Notes: generated by a model from the letters alone, not told the origin. A stretch of DNA of 60,137 nt from Saccharothrix tamanrassetensis (GCF_014203665.1 NZ_JACHJN010000018.1:1-60137), one strand, 5' to 3'; shown: positions 12,014 through 21,157, counted from the stretch's first letter. Made by a program: numbers and translations.

Positions 12014-13759
12014 TCAGTCCGAAGCGGACCGACCCACCCGGAAACCCTCGACGTACAGGCGGTCCAACGACATCCGGGCGAACCCCTCCACCGCCAGCTC
12101 CGGGGAGGCGATGATCGGCTGGTCCTTGACGTTGAACGACGTGTTGATGACGCAGCCCAGCCCGGTGCGCTCCTTGACCCGGGTCAGCAGCGTCCAGAAC
12201 GGCTCGTTGTCCTCCCGGCGCACGATCTGCACCCGCGCCGTGCCGTCGACGTGCACCGCGCCGTCGATCCGCGACGCCTGGCCCTCGCGGACCCTGGCCG
12301 TGCAGAGCATGTAGCGGGCAGGGTCGACCGGGTCGTTCTCGAACACCTCGGCGTAGTCCTCGGCGAGGATGGCCGGGGCGAACGGGCGGAACCCCTCGCG
12401 CATCTTGACCACGTGGTTGAGCCGTGCCTTGATGTCGGCCCCGTTGGGCAGGGCCAGGATCGAGCGGTTGCCCAGCGCGCGCGGCCCGAACTCCATCCGG
12501 CCCGCGAACCAGGCGATCATCCGGTCGGCGGCCAGGTCGTCGGCGGCGCGGTCGTAGTACTCGTCGGTGAACCCGAGGTCCGCCCACTCGACGGCCGCCC
12601 CGCCGTCGCGCGCCGCCGTGAGCGCCTTGGCGACGTCGCCGTGGGTGTAGCCGGGGCCGGTGTACGGGGTGTAGCCGCCGCGCAGCCCGCCCGCGACGTG
12701 CAGCGCCGCGCCCACCGCCGTGCCGTCGTCGCTCGCGCCGGGCGGGATGAACAGCGCCCGCAGGCCGGGGATCCGCGCGATCGACTCGTTGGCGAGGCAG
12801 TTGAGGAACGACCCGCCGGACAGGCACAGCGCGTCCAGCCCGGTGCGGTCGAGCCAGTGCCGGGCGAACTCCGTCAGGACAGCGGTGAACCGGGCCTGCA
12901 ACGCGGCGGCGACGTCCGCGTACACCGGGTCCACCTCGTCGCCGGGACGCCGTGGCAGCACGCCGAGTTCCTTCGTCAGGAACGCCATCGCCGTCGGGTA
13001 GCCCTCGCCGCCGCGCCCCAACGCGTCGTGCGACCAGCCGATGTGGACACGACCCCCGTCGTGGCGCAGGAAGCCCGCGAAGAAGTCGGCGAAGCGGCGC
13101 GCGTCGCCATACGCGGACAGGCCCATCACCTTGTACTCGTCGGAGTTGAAGGTGTAGCCCAGGAAACGGGTGAAGATCGAGTACAGCAGGCCCAGGGACG
13201 CCTTGAAGCCCTGGCTGTGCAGCACCTCGATCCCCGATGTGGAGCAGCGCTGCACGGTCAGCGAGACGAACTCGCCCATCCCGTCCGACACGATGGACAG
13301 CGCGTCGTCGAAACCGCTGGGGTGGAAGGCCGACGCGGCGTGCGCGAGGTGGTGCTCCACCGGGCGGAACCGGCGTTCCACGTCCCGCCAGCCGAGCGCG
13401 GTGAGCCCGTCGACCACCGTGCGGTTGCTCAGCACGCGGTCGAAGTACGCGGGCGTGGTGTGGAAGTAGCGGCGGAACTTGTCGTGGTCGAAGCCGTGGG
13501 CGATGAAGTCCACGTCGTCCGGGCCGATTCCGGCTTCCTGGAGGCAGAACTCGATCGCCCGCACGGGCAGCGCGCCGGTTCCCTTGTCCCCGGTGAACCG
13601 CTCCTCCGCCGCCGCGGCGACGATCACGCCGTCGCGCACCAGGCAGGCCGCGCTGTCCATGCCCTGGCAGATCCGCCGGTCCTCGGGTTCCGCGTCGGGG
13701 TGCTCCCTGAGGTGGTCGTCCTGCGCGTGCGGCAGTCCGCTCAATCCGAGTACGATCAC
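12014..13759 (-). CDS. O/N-carbamoyltransferase (NodU/CmcH/TobZ family)
   Basis: A 581-residue enzyme that transfers a carbamoyl group from carbamoyl phosphate via carbamoyl-adenylate. Seen: the ASKHA-fold metal-binding HHLAHAASAFHPSG, SDGMGEFVS, SGGSFLNCLANESI, and C-terminal EFGPRALGNRSILA and INTSFNVKDQPI, all typical. I chose GTG at 13759 because GAGGGGGATC lies directly upstream and the protein then opens with the expected beta-strand VIVLGLSG; longer starts add unrelated sequence. With diaminopropionate genes nearby the acceptor could be a 3-amino group (ureidoalanine, as proposed for zwittermicin) or a hydroxyl of the polyketide. It has its own promoter. Confidence 0.92.
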   Translation of the reverse strand: MIVLGLSGLPHAQDDHLREHPDAEPEDRRICQGMDSAACLVRDGVIVAAAAEERFTGDKGTGALPVRAIEFCLQEAGIGPDDVDFIAHGFDHDKFRRYFHTTPAYFDRVLSNRTVVDGLTALGWRDVERRFRPVEHHLAHAASAFHPSGFDDALSIVSDGMGEFVSLTVQRCSTSGIEVLHSQGFKASLGLLYSIFTRFLGYTFNSDEYKVMGLSAYGDARRFADFFAGFLRHDGGRVHIGWSHDALGRGGEGYPTAMAFLTKELGVLPRRPGDEVDPVYADVAAALQARFTAVLTEFARHWLDRTGLDALCLSGGSFLNCLANESIARIPGLRALFIPPGASDDGTAVGAALHVAGGLRGGYTPYTGPGYTHGDVAKALTAARDGGAAVEWADLGFTDEYYDRAADDLAADRMIAWFAGRMEFGPRALGNRSILALPNGADIKARLNHVVKMREGFRPFAPAILAEDYAEVFENDPVDPARYMLCTARVREGQASRIDGAVHVDGTARVQIVRREDNEPFWTLLTRVKERTGLGCVINTSFNVKDQPIIASPELAVEGFARMSLDRLYVEGFRVGRSASD

Positions 13760-13792
13760 CGATCCCCCTCGTGGTCGCCGACTCCGGGGGTC

Positions 13793-13821
13793 AGTATCCT
13801 GACGTTTCCTTTCTGTAGCAA
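13793..13821 (-). promoter_or_regulatory. Candidate promoter of the carbamoyltransferase gene
   Basis: Reading leftward, TTGCTA (13816-13821) and GATACT (13793-13798) are separated by exactly 17 bp, a good housekeeping sigma match, 34 bp upstream of the GTG start. It lies in the 215-bp divergent gap between the carbamoyltransferase and the second ACP; the rightward promoter is not obvious. Confidence 0.5.
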
Positions 13822-13974
13822 GCATCTGGACGCGAAAGGCGGGCCGGACCACCGGGCTTCGCCCTTGACGGTCCACGATGGACCTGCCGAGACTGGACCC
13901 GGCGGGACCACGATTCCCGGGCGCCGGAACGGAAGGCGTTGCCGGGCCGCCGTCGTGACGAGGAGGAAGCCGAC

Positions 13975-14232
13975 GTGCAGTCGAACCGCGTGCCGTGGCC
14001 TGCCGAGTTCGAGGACGTGCTGGGCGCGCACCTCGCCGAACGGCCCGCGCCCGGCGCCCTGGCGCCCGACCTCGACCTGGAGGACGCGGGCATCGACTCG
14101 GTCACGGTCATCGGGTTGATGGTGGAGCTGGAGACCCGCTTCTCCTTCACCTTCCCCGACGAACTGCTCACCAACGACACCTTCGCCACTCCGGAGAACC
14201 TCTGGAAGGCGATCGCGAGCCAGCTCTCCTAG
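13975..14232 (+). CDS. Second discrete carrier protein
   Basis: An 85-residue free carrier protein with the phosphopantetheine Ser in EDAGIDSVTVIGLMVELE and a normal four-helix length. GTG at 13975 is chosen because GAGGAGGAAG lies 5-10 bp upstream. It differs clearly from the ACP at 4259 (GIDSVTVIG against GYVNSLFAM), so the two should carry different cargo. It is divergent from the carbamoyltransferase and 13 bp before the SbnB-like gene. A plausible inference is that it carries the diaminopropionyl unit or its carbamoylated form. Ends with TAG, one of few TAG terminators here. Confidence 0.85.
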   Translation: MQSNRVPWPAEFEDVLGAHLAERPAPGALAPDLDLEDAGIDSVTVIGLMVELETRFSFTFPDELLTNDTFATPENLWKAIASQLS

Positions 14233-14245
14233 CAGAGGAATCCCA

Positions 14246-15238
14246 GTGGTCACGGCCTTTTCCGTAGTCTCCGCCGACACCGTGCGCGCGATCCTCGACG
14301 CCGACCTCCCGGGCGTCGTCGACCTGGTCGAGCGCACCTACCTGCGCCACGACGCGGGCGGCACCGTCAACCCGCCGTCGTACTTCCTGCGGTTCCCGGA
14401 CGATCCGGCGGCGCGCATCATCGCGCTGCCCGCCGCGCTCGACGGCGAACCCGGTGTCGCCGGTCTGAAGTGGATCTCCAGCTTCCCGGACAACCTCGAC
14501 CGGGGCCTGCCACGCGCCTCCGCCGTGCTCGTCCTCAACGACCGGCGCACCGGTTTCCCCACCGCGTGCGTGGAAGCGTCGGTGATCAGCGCGACCCGGA
14601 CGGCGGCGTCGGCCGCGCTCGCCGCCCGCGCCCTGGCGGGTTCCGCGCGCCGGGTCGGTTTCGTCGGAGCCGGGCTGATCGCCGCGCGCATCGCCGAATT
14701 CCTCGCCGCCGTCGGCATCCCGGCCGAACGGGTGCTGCTGCACGACCACAACCCGGACCGCGCCGCGCGACTGGCCGAACGGGTCGACCGGGCCGAGGTC
14801 GCGCGCACCGCCGAGGAGGCCGTCCGCGAGTCCGACCTGGTGGTGTTCGCCACCACCGCCGGCACCCCGCACGTCACCGACGCGGACTGGCTCGCCCACC
14901 GCCCCGTCGTGCTGCACATCTCGTTGCGCGACCTCAGCCCGCAGATCGTCCTGGGCGCCACCAACGTCGTGGACGACGTGGAGCACTGCCTGCAGGCCAA
15001 CACGTCGCCACACCTGGCCGAGCAGCTGACCGGCAACCGGGACCACGTGCACGCCACCCTCGCCGACGTCCTGACCGGCCGGTTCACCCCACCCGGCGAC
15101 CGGCCGGTGGTGTTCTCCCCGTTCGGGCTGGGCGTGCTGGACCTCGCGCTGGCCGAGGTCGTGCACGGCCGAGCCCTCGCGGAGGGCACCGCCACGGTGA
15201 TCCCGTCGTTCTTCAGCGGTCTGCACCCCGACCGGTGA
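14246..15238 (+). CDS. Ornithine-cyclodeaminase/mu-crystallin family dehydrogenase (SbnB-like)
   Basis: A 330-residue NAD-dependent enzyme starting at GTG with AGAGGAA upstream. It has RVGFVGAGLIAARIAEFL as Rossmann motif, GVAGLKWISSFPDN, and SATRTAASAALAARAL, as in SbnB and related N-(2-amino-2-carboxyethyl)-glutamate dehydrogenases. SbnB oxidatively cleaves the SbnA product to 2,3-diaminopropionate and 2-oxoglutarate. The pairing with the PLP enzyme at 8360 supports that role, although the partner looks more like threonine synthase than SbnA. Ornithine cyclodeaminase proper is the alternative. Confidence 0.82.
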   Translation: MVTAFSVVSADTVRAILDADLPGVVDLVERTYLRHDAGGTVNPPSYFLRFPDDPAARIIALPAALDGEPGVAGLKWISSFPDNLDRGLPRASAVLVLNDRRTGFPTACVEASVISATRTAASAALAARALAGSARRVGFVGAGLIAARIAEFLAAVGIPAERVLLHDHNPDRAARLAERVDRAEVARTAEEAVRESDLVVFATTAGTPHVTDADWLAHRPVVLHISLRDLSPQIVLGATNVVDDVEHCLQANTSPHLAEQLTGNRDHVHATLADVLTGRFTPPGDRPVVFSPFGLGVLDLALAEVVHGRALAEGTATVIPSFFSGLHPDR

Positions 15239-15298
15239 ACGGCGGTTATCCAGTGGTGGCAACGAAATCCGTACCGGGAACGAGGGAGGTGTCCGGAC

Positions 15299-17047
15299 GT
15301 GGGTCGGACTGATCCGGGGGCGCTGGAGCCCTACCGCCCGCCGACGCCGCGGGACATCAGCGGGCCCGGCCGGTACCTGCTGTGGCTGGTCCGGTCGCAG
15401 CGGGCGCGCATCGCGGCCGGGATGGCGCTGGGCAGCTCCTGGATGGTGAGCCTGGCGCTGCCGCCTTTCGTGCTCTCCCAGGCGATCGACCGGGGGCTGA
15501 TCCCGGGCGACCGGCAGGCGCTGCTGCTGTGGGCCGGCGCGTTGCTGGTCGTGTCGGTCCTCATCGCGGTGCTCGCGATCTCGCGCCACCGCACGATGAC
15601 CCGGATCCGGATGGACGCCTCGTTCCGCACGATCCGGGCGAGCGTGCGGCAGTCGGCCAGGCTCGGCTCGACGTTGTCCCGGCGGTTGGACAGCGGCGAG
15701 GTCACCGCGATCGGGACCGGGGACGTCCAGGTCGTCTCGCAGGCGTTGACGGTGACCGGACCCGGGTTCGGCGCGGTGGTCGCGTACGCGTGCATCGCGG
15801 TGATCATGTTCGACATCTCGGCGCTGCTCGCCGTCGTCGTGCTGGCGGGCGTGCCGCTGCTGGCCGCGTTCATCGGCCCGCTGCTGCGGCGGATCGAGCA
15901 GACCACCACCGGGTACCGCCGGCTGCAGGGGCAGCTGACCGGGCGGCTGGTGGACGTGATCGGCGGCCTGCGGGTCCTCAACGGCATCGGCGGCAAGGAC
16001 GCCCACCTCGACCGGTACCGGGCGCAGTCGCGGGAACTGGTCGGGAAGGGCTTCCAGGTCGGGCGTCCGGCGAGCTGGGTGGTCGCGCTCGCCACGGGCC
16101 TGCCCGCGCTGTTCCTCGCCGTGGTCGTGTGGATCGCCGCGCGGATGGCCGCCACGGGCGAGATCTCGATCGGCGATTTCGTCGCCGTGCACGGGTACGT
16201 GGCGGTGCTCGTCATCCCCGTCGGCGCGCTGATCGAGGGCAGCGGGGACATCGCGCGGGCCCTGGTCTCGGCGCGCCAGGTGATCCACCTGCTGCGGATG
16301 GAGCCGGAGCACCGGGATACCGATCCGGCCGCCCCCGTGCCCGCCGGACCGGCAGCGCTGGTCGAACCGGAGTCGGGCGTGGTGGTCGAACCCGGGTTGT
16401 TCACCGCCGTGGTGAGCGCCCGTCCCGCCGACGCGATCGCCGTCGTGGAACGGCTCGGGCGCTTCCGCGACACCGAGGCGACCTGGGGTGACGTCCGGGT
16501 GGACGGGATCACCGTCGACGCGTTCCGGGAACGGGTCCTGGTCGCCGACAACGACGCCGACTTCTTCGCCGGCACCGTCCGCACCGCCGTCGCCGGTCGC
16601 CGCGAGCCGGAGGACAGCGCGATCCGGACGGCCCTGCGCGACGCCGTGGCCGACGACGTCGTGGAGGCGCTGCCCGAGGGGCTGGACTCGAAGGTCGTGT
16701 CGGGCGCGGCGACCCTCTCGGGTGGCCAGAAGCAGCGGATGCGGATGGCACGGGCCCTGTACGCGGACCCGGACGTGCTGCTCGCCGTCGAACCCACCTC
16801 GGCGGTGGACGCGCACACCGAAGCCGTCATGGCCGAACGCCTGGCCGCCGCACGACATGGCCGCACGACAGTCGTGACCACGACCTCGCCGCTGGTGCTC
16901 GACATCGCCGACCGGGTCGTCCTCCTCGTGGACGGTGTGGTCGACCGGGTCGGAACGCACCACGAGCTGCTGTCGTCGTGCCCGGCCTACCGCGAGGTCG
17001 TCTCCCGCGTCACCGGACAGGAACAGGACGAGGTGGAGAGCCGATGA
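15299..17047 (+). CDS. ABC exporter half-transporter with degenerate nucleotide-binding domain
   Basis: A 582-residue TMD-NBD protein. Several hydrophobic segments between residues 35 and 290 form the membrane domain. The NBD lacks a Walker A: where GxxGxGKS/T is expected it reads FTAVVSARPADAIAVV. The Q-loop is changed (LVADNDADFF), the Walker B Asp is Val (LLAVEPTSAVD) and the H-loop His is lost (VTTTSPLVLD). The signature LSGGQKQRMRMARAL is perfect. Such a subunit cannot bind ATP normally but can complete the site on its partner, encoded next with a 4-bp overlap. Likely exports the product of the upstream cluster or gives self-resistance. Confidence 0.9.
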   Translation: MGRTDPGALEPYRPPTPRDISGPGRYLLWLVRSQRARIAAGMALGSSWMVSLALPPFVLSQAIDRGLIPGDRQALLLWAGALLVVSVLIAVLAISRHRTMTRIRMDASFRTIRASVRQSARLGSTLSRRLDSGEVTAIGTGDVQVVSQALTVTGPGFGAVVAYACIAVIMFDISALLAVVVLAGVPLLAAFIGPLLRRIEQTTTGYRRLQGQLTGRLVDVIGGLRVLNGIGGKDAHLDRYRAQSRELVGKGFQVGRPASWVVALATGLPALFLAVVVWIAARMAATGEISIGDFVAVHGYVAVLVIPVGALIEGSGDIARALVSARQVIHLLRMEPEHRDTDPAAPVPAGPAALVEPESGVVVEPGLFTAVVSARPADAIAVVERLGRFRDTEATWGDVRVDGITVDAFRERVLVADNDADFFAGTVRTAVAGRREPEDSAIRTALRDAVADDVVEALPEGLDSKVVSGAATLSGGQKQRMRMARALYADPDVLLAVEPTSAVDAHTEAVMAERLAAARHGRTTVVTTTSPLVLDIADRVVLLVDGVVDRVGTHHELLSSCPAYREVVSRVTGQEQDEVESR

Positions 17048-18792
17048 GCGGCGAAGCCACGCTCCCGATCGCGTCGACCAGGCAGGTCGGCGCCGCGGCC
17101 TGGGCCCAGATCAGGGCCGCCCGGGGCACGGTGGCCGCGATGCTCGTGCTCAACGCGCTGGCCGCCGGCGCAGGACTGGTCGCCCCGTGGCTGCTCGGCC
17201 GGATCGTCGACGCCGTGCAGGCGGGTCCTGGGCCCGACCTGCACGGGACGATCGACATGCCCGCCGTCTGGATCATCACGTTCACGATCGTGCAGACGCT
17301 GCTCGTCCGCTGGGCCCTCTCGGTCGGGTACCGGTTCGGCGAGCGGGCCGCCGGGAACATCCGCGAGCGCTTCCTCCAGCGGGCGCTGTCGATCCCGGCC
17401 GCCGTCGTGGACCGGGTGCCGGTCGGCGATTTCGTGGTGCGGGGCACCATCGACTCCTCGATGGTCGCGACCTCGCTGCGCCGCGCGATCCCGGAGGTGC
17501 TGATCGCGTTGGTGCAGGCGCTGTTCCTGATCGCGGCGGTGCTCGTGGTCGACCCGCTCCTCGGCGCGTGCGGGCTGGCGTCGCTGCTCGGGATCGGCGT
17601 CGCGCTCCGCTGGTACCTGCGCCGCGCGCGTCCCGCCTACCTGCACGAGGCCGCGACCGGTGCACAGCTGGCCGACGTCGTCACCAGCACCGCGAAGGGC
17701 GCGCGCACCGTGGAAGCGCTCGGTCTGCACGACGAACGCGCGCGGACCGTGGACAGCGCGGTAGCCGAGGCCCGCAGCGCCCGGTTGCGGACGCTCAGGC
17801 TGCGCACGGTGCTGTTCCCGTCCATGGACATCTCGTACATGCTGCCGGTGGTGGCGGTCCTGCTGATCGGCGCGGCGCTCGTGGACAACGGCGCGGTCAG
17901 CCTCGGCGCCGTCATCGCCGCGACCATCTACCTGCGACAGCTGGTCGGCCCGCTGGACACCCTCACGGTCTGGGTGGAGCAGATCCAGGCGGCCGTGGCG
18001 TCCTACACCCGCGTCGAGGGGATCGCCTTGGTCCCGACCGCGCCGGCGGTGGCCACCGCCGAGGTGCGGGACGACCGGATCGTCGTGGACGACGTGTACT
18101 TCGCCTACGACAGCGGCCGGGACGTGCTCTCCGGCGTCGCCCTCACCGTGCGACCGGGGGAACGGCTCGCGCTCGTCGGCACGTCCGGCGCGGGGAAGTC
18201 GACCCTCGGCCGGCTCATCGCGGGCGTCGACCGACCCCGTGCCGGCACGGTGACCGTGGGCGGCGTGGCCGTCGCCGACCTGTCCCCGGACCGGCTGCGC
18301 GAGCAGGTGGTGCTCGTCACCCAGGACCACCACGTGTTCCAGGAGTCGTTGCGGGACAACCTGCTCATCGTCGTACCAACGGCCACCGACGCCGAACTCG
18401 AACAGGCGATGGTCTCCGTCGGCGCGACCTGGGTCCACGACCTGCCGGAGGGCTTGGACACCGTGCTGGGCACCCAGTCCAAACTGGATGGAGCGCAGGC
18501 GCAGCAGCTTTCCCTTGCCCGGGTTGTGCTCGCGAACCCGCACACCGTCATCCTCGACGAGGCGACGGCACTGCTGGATCCGACGACGGCACGGACCACC
18601 GAGCGTTCCTTGGCCGCAGTGCTCGAGAACCGCACGGTGATCGCCATCGCCCACCGCCTCCAGACCGCGCACGACGCCGACCGCGTGGCCGTGATGGAGG
18701 ACGGCAGGCTCATCGAACTCGGCACGCACGACGAACTGGTCGCCGCCGGCGGCGCCTACAGCCGCCTGTGGCGGTCCTGGCACGGCGACTGA
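17044..18792 (+). CDS. ABC exporter half-transporter, catalytic partner with degenerate signature
   Basis: A 582-residue TMD-NBD protein starting at ATG within the stop of its partner. Walker A (GTSGAGKSTLGRL), Q-loop (VLVTQDHHVFQE), Walker B with catalytic Glu (TVILDEATALLDP) and H-loop (IAIAHRLQTA) are intact. The signature LSGGQ is replaced by LDGAQAQQLSLARV. This exactly complements the preceding subunit, so the heterodimer would have one canonical ATP site (this Walker A/B with the partner's LSGGQ) and one fully dead site. Last gene of the cluster before the IS-rich region. Confidence 0.92.
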   Translation: MSGEATLPIASTRQVGAAAWAQIRAARGTVAAMLVLNALAAGAGLVAPWLLGRIVDAVQAGPGPDLHGTIDMPAVWIITFTIVQTLLVRWALSVGYRFGERAAGNIRERFLQRALSIPAAVVDRVPVGDFVVRGTIDSSMVATSLRRAIPEVLIALVQALFLIAAVLVVDPLLGACGLASLLGIGVALRWYLRRARPAYLHEAATGAQLADVVTSTAKGARTVEALGLHDERARTVDSAVAEARSARLRTLRLRTVLFPSMDISYMLPVVAVLLIGAALVDNGAVSLGAVIAATIYLRQLVGPLDTLTVWVEQIQAAVASYTRVEGIALVPTAPAVATAEVRDDRIVVDDVYFAYDSGRDVLSGVALTVRPGERLALVGTSGAGKSTLGRLIAGVDRPRAGTVTVGGVAVADLSPDRLREQVVLVTQDHHVFQESLRDNLLIVVPTATDAELEQAMVSVGATWVHDLPEGLDTVLGTQSKLDGAQAQQLSLARVVLANPHTVILDEATALLDPTTARTTERSLAAVLENRTVIAIAHRLQTAHDADRVAVMEDGRLIELGTHDELVAAGGAYSRLWRSWHGD

Positions 18793-18865
18793 CGCGACCG
18801 CCCGGGTCGGCTTCCGCAGCGACCCTGTGGGGTGTCAGAAGTCGGCGGCGTCGTTTGACCTTTGG

Positions 18866-19285
18866 TTAGGCTGCTGTGGGTTCGTACTCGTCGATCAGGC
18901 CGCCGAGGACTGGTCGGCGGCGTATCGAGGTGCAGCCTGGCCCTGTGATCGGGTGGCCGAGTCGTGGTGGGGTGAGTTGCAGGGTTCGGTGTGGTCTGCG
19001 GTGGTTGTAGTGGGCCGCGTAGCGGTACAGCATCTGCCGCGGTGACCATTTCCGGGCGAGTCCGGCGTTCACCGCGTCGTGCAACCGCGCCGACGACTCC
19101 AGTTTACGCGCCCGGGGCCGACGACGACCGTCGGCGGCCCGGCACTGCGCCCGCACCGCCCGATAACCACGACGACCGCCGTTCGCGGCGATCTCCCGCG
19201 CCACCGTTGAATCATGCCGACCCAGAAGCATCCCGAGGAACCGGGTCGAACAACCACCGTCCCGACCCACAGCTGCTGTCGCCAT
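18866..19285 (-). pseudogene. Chimeric transposase relic (IS30-like N-part joined to integrase-type C-tail)
   Basis: The 139-residue frame begins with an IS30-type helix-turn-helix segment (LLGRHDSTVAREIAANGG, then GYRAVRAQ). After KWSPRQ it switches to a DDE-integrase C-terminal tail (HYNHRRPHRTLQLTPPR, ending GGLIDEYEPTAA). Neither catalytic core is present. It reads as two different elements fused by deletion, so it is not a working gene. It lies just beyond the end of the biosynthetic cluster. Confidence 0.6.
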
Positions 19286-19394
19286 GACCGTATGACACCG
19301 CCGTGTCTTCCATCAGCGCACGGGGCTGACCAGTGGGTGGTTCAGCGGGTCTACGGCATCAACTACGCCGCCAGCGAAGTTGTTGAACGCCTGC

Positions 19395-19665
19395 AAGCCC
19401 TTCTCGAACCCTGACCTCTTGTCCTTCGGCGCGCGAGAGGCAGCGGATCTCCGAGGCAGTTGGCCGATGCCACTCGGCGAGCTTGGTGCCGCTGGTGGTG
19501 TCGGCGTACTGGGCGGTCCTGCGGCCGAGCACGTCGTAGGTGAAGGCCAGCGTCTGGCCGCGTGCGTCGGTGGTGGTGAGCGCTTGGCCGGCGAGATCGT
19601 AGGTGGTGCTGGTGGTGCCGGCCTCGTCTCGCTGACCGCCGTCCAGCAGAGCATCACCGGAGATC
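19395..19665 (-). pseudogene. RHS/YD-repeat protein fragment
   Basis: On the minus strand the translation contains consecutive YD-repeat wording (TTYDLAGQALTTTDARG followed by FTYDVLGRRTAQYADTTSG), diagnostic of RHS-family polymorphic toxins or wall-associated proteins. Frame shifts occur on the 3' side, where KGLQAFNNFAGGVVDAVD continues in another frame. No start, no full repeat array and no toxin domain are present, so this is a remnant. Confidence 0.55.
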
Positions 19666-19727
19666 GACCATGAACATCCATCGGCGACGCACCCACATCA
19701 CCCACACCCCGGACGATCGTTACCGGA

Positions 19728-19935
19728 TATTCGCAACAACTTGCCGCTCGACACCGTTGTCGGGCACGTACAGGATCGCGTCCACGATCGCCCGACATCA
19801 GGCTTCTACCACCGCCCGCCCCGACCGGCCAGGCACGCGGGATCGGCGGCAGCGGGTCGAGGTCGGCCCACTGGGCGTCGGTGAAGTCGGTCGGATATCG
19901 ACCTGTCCGCACGGTGGAGTGGTTGGAGGCGGCCA
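19728..19935 (-). pseudogene. IS5-family transposase, N-terminal fragment
   Basis: Minus-strand translation shows RYPTDFTDAQWADLDPL, the standard opening of IS5/ISL2-type transposases, and further on AIVDAILYVPDNGVE, the next conserved block, separated by a stop and sequence loss. The DDE core is absent here. A different piece of an IS5-type element lies at 23.9-24.3 kb in the same orientation; together they flank the three-gene cassette. Confidence 0.55.
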
Positions 19936-20196
19936 GGCCAGAGCAGGGGCACCCGCGGTGGAACCGCCCGCGGCGATCGGGCACGATAACAACGGAACTC
20001 CTGGCAGAGCGGCGCTTCGACAACGTCCGATCTACCAGGGGTTCCCTTGTCTGCGCACCAACGGGCACGACTGCTCAAGCTCAAGCTCAAAGACGGGCAC
20101 TTATCCAGCGAAGTCACCGGTCTCGGACGAGGAGGCGGGACGTGTTCCCGTCGAGGATCTGCGCGCTCGCGCCTCCACGTGCTACCGATGTCGGCG

Positions 20197-21141
20197 TCAC
20201 AAGAGGCTGAACTGGTAGGAATTGCGGTTGAGGTGCATGACCATGCACGACAGCATGGCGCCGCTCTTGTGGTACTCGCTCAGGTTCACCAGGACGACCT
20301 CGAACCCCAGCTTCGTCGCGATGTCTTCGAGTTCGCGGTTCTTGCGCAGCTCGTCCTGGTACTCGTCGCTGCCGGAACGCAGGTCGTGGATGTGCGACGA
20401 GTTGAGGATGACGTTGTTCAGCCGCACCGAGTTGCACAGTCCGTTGTAAGCGCTGTCGAGGGACACGTCGATGACCTCGGTGTGCTTCTCCAGCATGCGC
20501 AGCTCGTCGTGCTCGAACTTCGAGGTGCACACCAGTGTCTGCTCCGCCGTGATGGGGAACACCGTGCAGTCCAGGTGGTAGAGGTAGGGGTCGGTCTCGG
20601 CCAGCTTGACGACCACCATGTCGTAGGCGCTTTCGAGCCAGTCGTAGGTCTCGCACTGCGAGCGCTGGCCGTACCCACCGACGTAGACGTTGTCGTGCAG
20701 GTGTTTCAGCTCGGCTTCGCCCTCGAACTTCGTGTCCGGCACCACGGTTCGGTAGCCCATCGACTCGAAGAACCGGACACCGACCTCCGTCTCTCCCCTG
20801 CGCGGCGGGGACGCGAAGTTGGAGACCACGACCGTGTTCCGGTCCGGCAGGTGTTCCAGGACGATGCCGAGGTTGGCCGTGTACACCAAGTCCTGCAAGC
20901 CGTCCGGGTAGGGCGTCGGCAGGAGGAACACCAGGCTCTCGGCGGCCAGGTGCCGGTAGAGCGCCAAGAACTGCGTCACCGCCCTGTCCGTGTCGCACTG
21001 CCTCAGGTCGGGCGGGAGTTCTTCCATCCAGATGTTGTTCGCGACCTCGGTGGAGAGCGAGAACGGTGGGTTGAGTATGAAGGCGGGCTTGTCCATGCGA
21101 CTGGGGTTGCACGGGACGTTCCCAATGTTGTCCTCAAGCAC
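20197..21141 (-). CDS. Guanidine-modifying enzyme, DDAH/amidinotransferase superfamily
   Basis: A 314-residue protein with superfamily landmarks: NPPFSLSTEVANNIWM near the N-terminus, TPYPDGLQDLVYTANLGI, KFEGEAELKH, the HLDCTVFPI block with catalytic His/Asp, and a C-terminal nucleophile Cys in HKSGAMLSCMVMHLN. The family includes arginine deiminase, dimethylarginine dimethylaminohydrolase and arginine:glycine amidinotransferase; the sequence alone does not choose among them. GTG at 21141 is supported by AAGGAGGAA just upstream. The gene follows the decarboxylase by 16 bp in a minus-strand operon, so an arginine- or guanidino-derived building block is a reasonable inference. Confidence 0.8.
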   Translation of the reverse strand: MLEDNIGNVPCNPSRMDKPAFILNPPFSLSTEVANNIWMEELPPDLRQCDTDRAVTQFLALYRHLAAESLVFLLPTPYPDGLQDLVYTANLGIVLEHLPDRNTVVVSNFASPPRRGETEVGVRFFESMGYRTVVPDTKFEGEAELKHLHDNVYVGGYGQRSQCETYDWLESAYDMVVVKLAETDPYLYHLDCTVFPITAEQTLVCTSKFEHDELRMLEKHTEVIDVSLDSAYNGLCNSVRLNNVILNSSHIHDLRSGSDEYQDELRKNRELEDIATKLGFEVVLVNLSEYHKSGAMLSCMVMHLNRNSYQFSLL

Positions 21142-21157
21142 AGCTTCCTCCTTGAAG

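Noticed and set aside
13741..13876. Longer N-terminus for the carbamoyltransferase
   Set aside because: Starts upstream of 13759 would overlap the predicted promoter and add residues not typical of the family.
18796..18810. Terminator after the ABC exporter pair (CGACC/GGTCG)
   Set aside because: Only a 5-bp stem with no T-tract; too weak to list.
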